Of a DNA stretch of 64,000 bases, positions 59,559 through 64,000 are shown in pieces. This DNA is from Protonemura montana (lineage: Eukaryota; Arthropoda; Insecta; Plecoptera; Nemouridae). The notes beneath the pieces were generated by a model. That model did not search any database, was not told the origin of the DNA, and was given only the letters and a program-made list of their open reading frames with translations. The stretch lies in assembly GCA_947568835.1 (NCBI GenBank), contig OX387610.1:4380001-4444000 (forward strand). The letters run 5' to 3'. Made by a program: the position numbers and the translations under genes. How positions within the stretch are numbered: the first letter of the stretch is position 1; every line of letters begins with the position of its first letter.

Positions 59559-60452
59559 ATGGTTGGTATTGTTCAACGCCTTCTATTGCTAGTGTCTTTG
59601 CTGAAAACTGCTTGTGTAAGCTGTTTCAAATATGGCGGGGGAGTGAAGAAGAAATCACAAACTACAAATTTTACTAAAGACGATGACGAGCGTTTGGTTT
59701 GTGTATGCAAGAAATATGCTCCAATTATAAAGTGTAAAAAGACTGACAAGTTTACATGGAAGCAGAAGGTAGGTACATTTAATAGCAATTTTGTGATAAA
59801 TGCAAAGAATTGAAAGTTTACAGCTTGCAATAATATGTTGGCATTCCCAATAATATTGCCTCAGGCAGTTGAAATTAATAACATTTATCACAACAGAATG
59901 AAGTATGGCTCTCTATACTTTAGTATGGCTCTACTCCCGTGCCAAGATAATCGACTGCGCTTTTTTTTATTATTAACAACACTATAACCGTCTCAAAAAT
60001 TGATGCCCAAACACAGAAATTTTTGAGACGGTTATAGTGTTGTTAATAATAAAATACCCCGCGCATTGCAAGCGTTTGTAATTTAAATAAGATTTCATCC
60101 TAATAGCGGCTGCGCTTGTTTGTTTGTTTTTTTGTTTATTATTATTTTCCCGTTGACTAGTAAATTATACAGAGTATGAGTATCGTCAGATTATAATTAG
60201 GTGCTATGGCTATACCTAAAATTTAAAAGTCTCAAGAAAGACTTTCGCAAGCAGGTAGCGCAGGAGCGCCAATCAATGTACGCTACAGGTGGAGGCCGAG
60301 GCAATGAAACAAAACCTCATCCATTGGAGCATGAGCTTGGGGAAATTCTGGCAATGTCTGCAAAAGGGCTCGTAAAATCATTTAATAGCGAAATTGTGGG
60401 TCACGGCACCAGGGAGGCTGAAGAATCTAAACCAAATGAGAATGTCGAAATG
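59559..60452 (+). pseudogene. Myb/SANT-like DNA-binding gene, broken
   Basis: Exon 59559-59768 ends in a Myb/SANT-like start (TNFTKDDDERLVCVCKKYAP, then IIKCKKTDKFTWKQK) with donor GTAGGT. A second exon begins at 59897 (NEVWLSI…YGSTPVPR), fitting the family's next helices, but it holds TAG and TAA stops. It is then interrupted at 59963 by a 147-bp SINE flanked by 8-bp CTGCGCTT repeats. The third helix continues after it (KSLKKDFRKQVAQERQSMYA, then TGGGRG…HPLEHELGEILAM) to a donor at 60452. Such domains occur in animal nuclear proteins and in Harbinger-type transposon partners. The loss of frame argues for a pseudogene. Confidence 0.7.
59963..60109 (+). repeat. Fold-back SINE (family A) inside a coding exon
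   Basis: An inverted segment (TTATTAACAACACTATAACC through GATGCCCAAAC) faces its own complement, then the normal tail ends in TTTCATCCTAATAGCGG. CTGCGCTT flanks both sides (59955-59962 and 60110-60117). Confidence 0.8.
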
Positions 60453-60499
60453 GTAGGTAAAATTTTGTCAGTTGCAAAATTTACTAGTCATTTTATTTG

Positions 60500-60970
60500 T
60501 AAGAATTTATTATAATTACAATACTAATCTGAATGACTGTGATGTCTGTGCAGACGGGATGTTTGGAATTATGTGAGAGTTAAGAAATGTTGTAAGACCA
60601 GCCTTAGTGACGGAACGTCTGTTTAAAATTCCTCCCTTAGATATTTTATTGTTTAGCCCGTAAAATATCTTGAACAAAATTGCTTTACATTGTTTTTAAG
60701 TACACTCCAATTTTTTATTTCATTTGATTTATTTATTTTTATTCATACATGTAACTTACAATCCTTTTCACCAGTAATAAAATTCGACAAACCTACGTTG
60801 TTCAAGTGATGGAATATTAATAGAAAGCTTAAGAGCTCAAAAGATAATTTGTTCAAGAAAATGTCAGATTTGTTTGGGTAAAACAGAAATTGTCAATTTG
60901 GAATTAAATGCTATACGACAACGACAGTGAAAAAAAAAACTTTAGAGTATAATGAGATAATGTGTCAGTA
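60500..60970. other. AT-rich spacer
   Basis: Contains a diverged block (60605-60720) related to the ZNF 5' flank repeat. No gene seen. Confidence 0.4.
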
Positions 60971-60974
60971 AAGT

Positions 60975-62315
60975 TATAGCGCCATGTCTGCCTTGCGTTC
61001 GAGAGGTCCCAGGTTCGATCCTGGTGGCCGGCTATCCTGGTAGTGAGAGCGCCATGTCTGCCTTACATTCGAGAGATCATAGGTTCGATCCTGGTGGCCG
61101 GCTATCCTGGTAGTAAGAGCGCCATGTCTGCCTTGCATTCGGGAGTTCCCTGGTTCGATTCTGGTGACCAGCTATCCTGGTAGTAAGAGCGCCATGTCTG
61201 CCTTGCGTTCGAGAGGTCCCAGGTTCGATCCTGGTGGCCGGCTATCCTGGCAGTGAGAGCGCCATGTTTGCCTTACATTCGAGAGATCTCAGGTTCGATC
61301 CTGGTGGCCGGCTATCCTGGTAGTGATAGCACCGCGTTTGTCTTGCATTCGGGAGGTCCCAGGTTCGATCCTGGTGGCCGGCTATCCTGGTAGTGATAGC
61401 ACCGCGTTTGTCTTGCATTCGGGAGGTCCCAGGTTCGATCCTGGTGGCCGGCTATCCTGGTAGTGATAGCACCGCGTTTGTCTTGCATTCGGGAGGTCCC
61501 AGGTTCGATCCTGGTGGCCGGCTATCCTGGCAGTGAGAGCGCCATGTTTGCCTTACATTCGAGAGATCCCAGGTTCGATCCTGGTGGCCGGCTATCCTGG
61601 CAGTGAGAGCGCCATGTTTGCCTTACATTCGAGAGATCCCAGGTTCGATCCTGGTGGCCGGCTATCCTAGCAGTGAGAGCGCCATGTTTGCCTTACATTC
61701 GAGAGATCCCAGGTTCGATCCTGGTGGCCGGCTATCCCGGTAGTGAGAGCACCGCGTTTGCCTTGCATTCGGGAGGTCCCAGGTTCGATCCTGGTGGCCG
61801 GCTATCCTGGTAGTGAGAGCACCGCGTTTGCCTTGCATTCGGGAGGTCCCAGGTTCGATCCTGGTGGCCGGCTATCCTGGCAGTGAGAGCGCCATGTTTG
61901 CCTTACATTCGAGAGATCCCAGGTTCGATCCTGGTGGCCGGCTATCCTGGCAGTGAGAGCGCCATGTTTGCCTTACATTCGAGAGATCCCAGGTTCGATC
62001 CTGGTGGCCGGCTATCCTAGCAGTGAGAGCGCCATGTTTGCCTTACATTCGAGAGATCCCAGGTTCGATCCTGGTGGCCGGCTATCCCGGTAGTGAGAGC
62101 ACCGCGTTTGCCTTGCATTCGGGAGGTCCCAGGTTCGATCCTGGTGGCCGGCTATCCTGGTAGTGAGAGCACCGCGTTTGCCTTGCATTCGGGAGGTCCC
62201 AGGTTCGATCCTGGTGGCCGGCTATCCTGGCAGTGAGAGCGCCATGTTTGCCTTACATTCGAGAGATCCCAGGTTCGATCCTGGTGGCCGGCTATCCTGG
62301 TAGTGAGAACGCCAT
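60975..62315 (+). repeat. Tandem array of ~20 tRNA-like 70-bp units
   Basis: The unit boundary CTGGTGGCCGG recurs every 70 bp from 61021 to 62281. Each unit has a box A-like TATCCTGGTAGTGAGAGCGC, a box B-like GGTTCGATCC (one base shorter than the usual GGTTCGANTCC), a perfect T-stem (CCAGG/CCTGG) and an acceptor-like GCCGGC. The D-stem is eroded. Two main types alternate: GCCATGTTTGCCTTACATTC and ACCGCGTTTGCCTTGCATTC. No canonical functional tRNA is evident, so I class it as a tRNA-derived satellite. Confidence 0.85.
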
Positions 62316-62319
62316 GTCT

Positions 62320-62860
62320 GGCCTAGGCTTACGGCCACCCCAATGAACAATCCACAGACAGGGGAGATTTACATATTTATAGCCCACAGTACTATGATGA
62401 GTTCTATTTTAAGTCTAGGTCTTGGTTCTAGCGGGTAACTGACTGTTGTCTGACCATCATAGCACACATGTCAATCGTCACTACGACATCGCCATGACAT
62501 TAAACCTTGTCGTCAATGCACTGAATTCGCGCCAGGGTCAGACCTTGACCCTGTCCAATTTGCATCTAATCTTGGTCTACGATAAGACCCCCCCTCCACC
62601 TCTGGCATGGTCTCGTGGAAACGAAGTCGCTAGCAGCTGTCTCTTTACGTCGTCGTCGACAGCTGGTGGAAGACGCACTTTTTTCTGAGCTTATAGTCGA
62701 GCGACTCTTTCGGGTGAGTTTGACAGGAACTCCGCAAGACTGTTCTGAGACGAATGTCATGGTCTGTCACTGATTACTAAACTGTTCTTTAAATTGTCTT
62801 GCATGGTCATAACAGATGACATCGCAAGCAATGTCCGAAATTCAAAGTGACATTGATCTT
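62320..62860. other. No confident gene; one exon-like frame
   Basis: On the plus strand a frame ending at about 62709, before a GTGAGT donor-like site, reads LAAVSLRRRRQLVEDALF then SELIVERLFR, which looks exon-like. I found no partner exon or family. Confidence 0.25.
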
Positions 62861-62869
62861 GGTGCTATT

Positions 62870-63025
62870 TATTATTAGGAACTCTAATGACCTCTAAAAA
62901 ATTGGTTCCCAAATGGGAACTCGGACGCCGATCGCCAACTGTTGCTGGCGTTGCTCTTACCAATTGAGATAATTGTAAATGTCGTTTTTGATAAGATTTT
63001 AGTGCATTTAGACTAAGAATGATCA
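62870..63025 (-). repeat. tRNA-like SINE (family A), degraded
   Basis: The minus copy has a junction near GGTTCCCAAATGGGAACTCG and box A near CTTACCAATTGAG. It is diverged. Confidence 0.55.
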
Positions 63026-63394
63026 CTTGTTGCCTGGTAGATAATGTATATGGGGTCGTGAGTATGTCAGGTTGCAGCCGCAGTTACAGCGGGTACATAT
63101 CATAGTTTCAGTACCTACATTTTTACTATTTAAATTGGGTTTTGAACCCTAAGTGAAGAACAGCTCATTTTTAGTTGTTCGTTACTAAGCACTAGTTTAC
63201 TTAGCACTAGGTACTTAGCACTACGTAGCACTAATTAACACTACAAATAGCACTAGTTTTGACAAACTTTAGTGTCACTAGTGTTTTGACTAACTATTTT
63301 AGAGATCAACTGGTACTAAACTTAGATAAAGTAAACATGATCTAAAAACTATATTAGTATAGCAAAGTTCTGACCAATAATATTTCCGAGACTG

Positions 63395-63592
63395 AAAAGG
63401 CAAGATCGAGACCAAGTAGGCAAGACTGAGACCAAGGAGGCAGGACCAAGACCAAGTAGGCAAGACCGAGACCAAGTAGGCAAGACCGAGACCAAGTAGG
63501 CAAGACCGAGACCAAGCAGGCAAGACCGAGACCAAGTAGGCAAGACCGAGACCAAGTAGGCAAGACCGAGACCAAGCAGGCAAGACTGATTA
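63395..63592 (+). repeat. 20-bp minisatellite, about 10 copies
   Basis: The unit GCAAGACCGAGACCAAGTAG repeats with C/T and T/C variants. Because 20 is not a multiple of three, the minus strand shows overlapping repeat ORFs in all three frames. These are not genes. Confidence 0.95.
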
Positions 63593-63784
63593 ACTAGTTT
63601 TAACTCAGATCAATATACAGACAAGTGAAAAACGAACATATTTTCATAAGGTTTTGGATTGTCAGCTTCTTTTCTGTAAAGGTGTCAGTTATCACTGACC
63701 AGTCTGTTTATCTCCTCCCACCCAGGGACCAGTTTTTGGTTCCTTGCGCTAAGCTGTGAGGATTTGTATAATCGTATTGATATC

Positions 63785-64000
63785 ACAATTAATCTTGTTG
63801 TTCGCGTTGTACCGTCCTTTGGAAGGGACTTTAAGCCGGTTTCACCTAGGTCGTCGACAGGAGTAGACTGCGTGCATGACACCAGGCTTTCCCTCCTCAC
63901 TTCTAAGCTAGGCTAGGTTCATCATCATGCACTCACTCACCGACGTCATTAGACCAGTGTCGCATGGCCTGTTGTCAAAACTGTGCGTCGTTAAAAAAAC
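63785..64000 (+). repeat. 5S-derived SINE, 3' half, reaching the window end
   Basis: Carries TTGTACCGTCCTTTGGAAGG, the TTTAAGCCGG block, AGCTAGGCTAGGTTCATCAT and the 3' end GTGCGTCGTTAAAA, in the order of the 23455 copy. The 5S-like head is missing. Confidence 0.7.

Noticed and set aside
60975-62315. Calling about 20 functional tRNA genes
   Set aside because: The D-stem does not pair, box B is one base short and anticodon stems are weak. I call a tRNA-like satellite instead.
63299-63583. Three overlapping minus-strand repeat ORFs (LPTWSRSCLLGL type)
   Set aside because: A 20-bp tandem repeat read in three frames gives all of them.
1-64000. CRISPR arrays, bacterial operons or integrated viral genes
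   Set aside because: None seen. Tandem repeats here lack spacer structure, and all recognised genes are eukaryotic and intron-containing.

Overview
The window is animal nuclear DNA. Genes have many small exons with GT-AG introns, C2H2 zinc-finger genes are present, and the AT-rich background is full of short interspersed repeats, minisatellites and DNA transposons. There are no viral or bacterial gene blocks. The repeat mix and the zinc-finger leader exons suggest an invertebrate, possibly an arthropod; I cannot name the species.

Layout. (1) 1-4800: gene-poor, with old SINE and MITE copies. (2) 4815-6716, minus: a complete five-exon TRUB1-type tRNA/mRNA pseudouridine synthase, rebuilt from very short ORFs. 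A broken copy of its first exon and upstream region lies at 9071-9450, beside a spliced remnant of a MULE transposase (8015-8988). (3) 11.9-18.2 kb: a zinc-finger gene on the plus strand (ZNF copy 1), cut short by two nonsense codons. (4) 19265-43609, plus: a 22-exon WDR11 orthologue. All exon phases fit and the model reads as 1181 codons. Its introns carry five different minisatellites, SINEs and a fold-back MITE. (5) 36.5-58.9 kb: a tandem duplication. Each unit contains an antisense zinc-finger gene and the last three exons of WDR11 (20-22) with a poly(A) signal, so WDR11 has two possible 3' ends. ZNF copy 2 (37327-40954) is intact and sits antisense inside WDR11 intron 19. ZNF copy 3 is broken by a 4.1-kb DNA transposon (48350-52460) with ~480-bp near-identical terminal inverted repeats, a 4-bp target duplication and an intact 860-codon transposase-like ORF. 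(6) 59-64 kb: a Myb/SANT-like gene broken by stop codons and a fold-back SINE, then about 20 head-to-tail 70-bp tRNA-like units, a 20-bp minisatellite and the start of another SINE.

How it fits together: TRUB1 (RNA modification) and WDR11 (vesicle tethering at the trans-Golgi, Hedgehog/cilium functions in vertebrates) are conserved housekeeping genes. Around and inside them a lineage-specific zinc-finger family has been copied in both orientations. The copies show three fates: intact, truncated, and destroyed by a transposon. The most interesting items are the apparently young transposon with a precise empty-site comparison inside the window, the duplicated WDR11 3' end, and the tRNA-like array whose neighbouring units can share a palindromic acceptor-stem hexamer.
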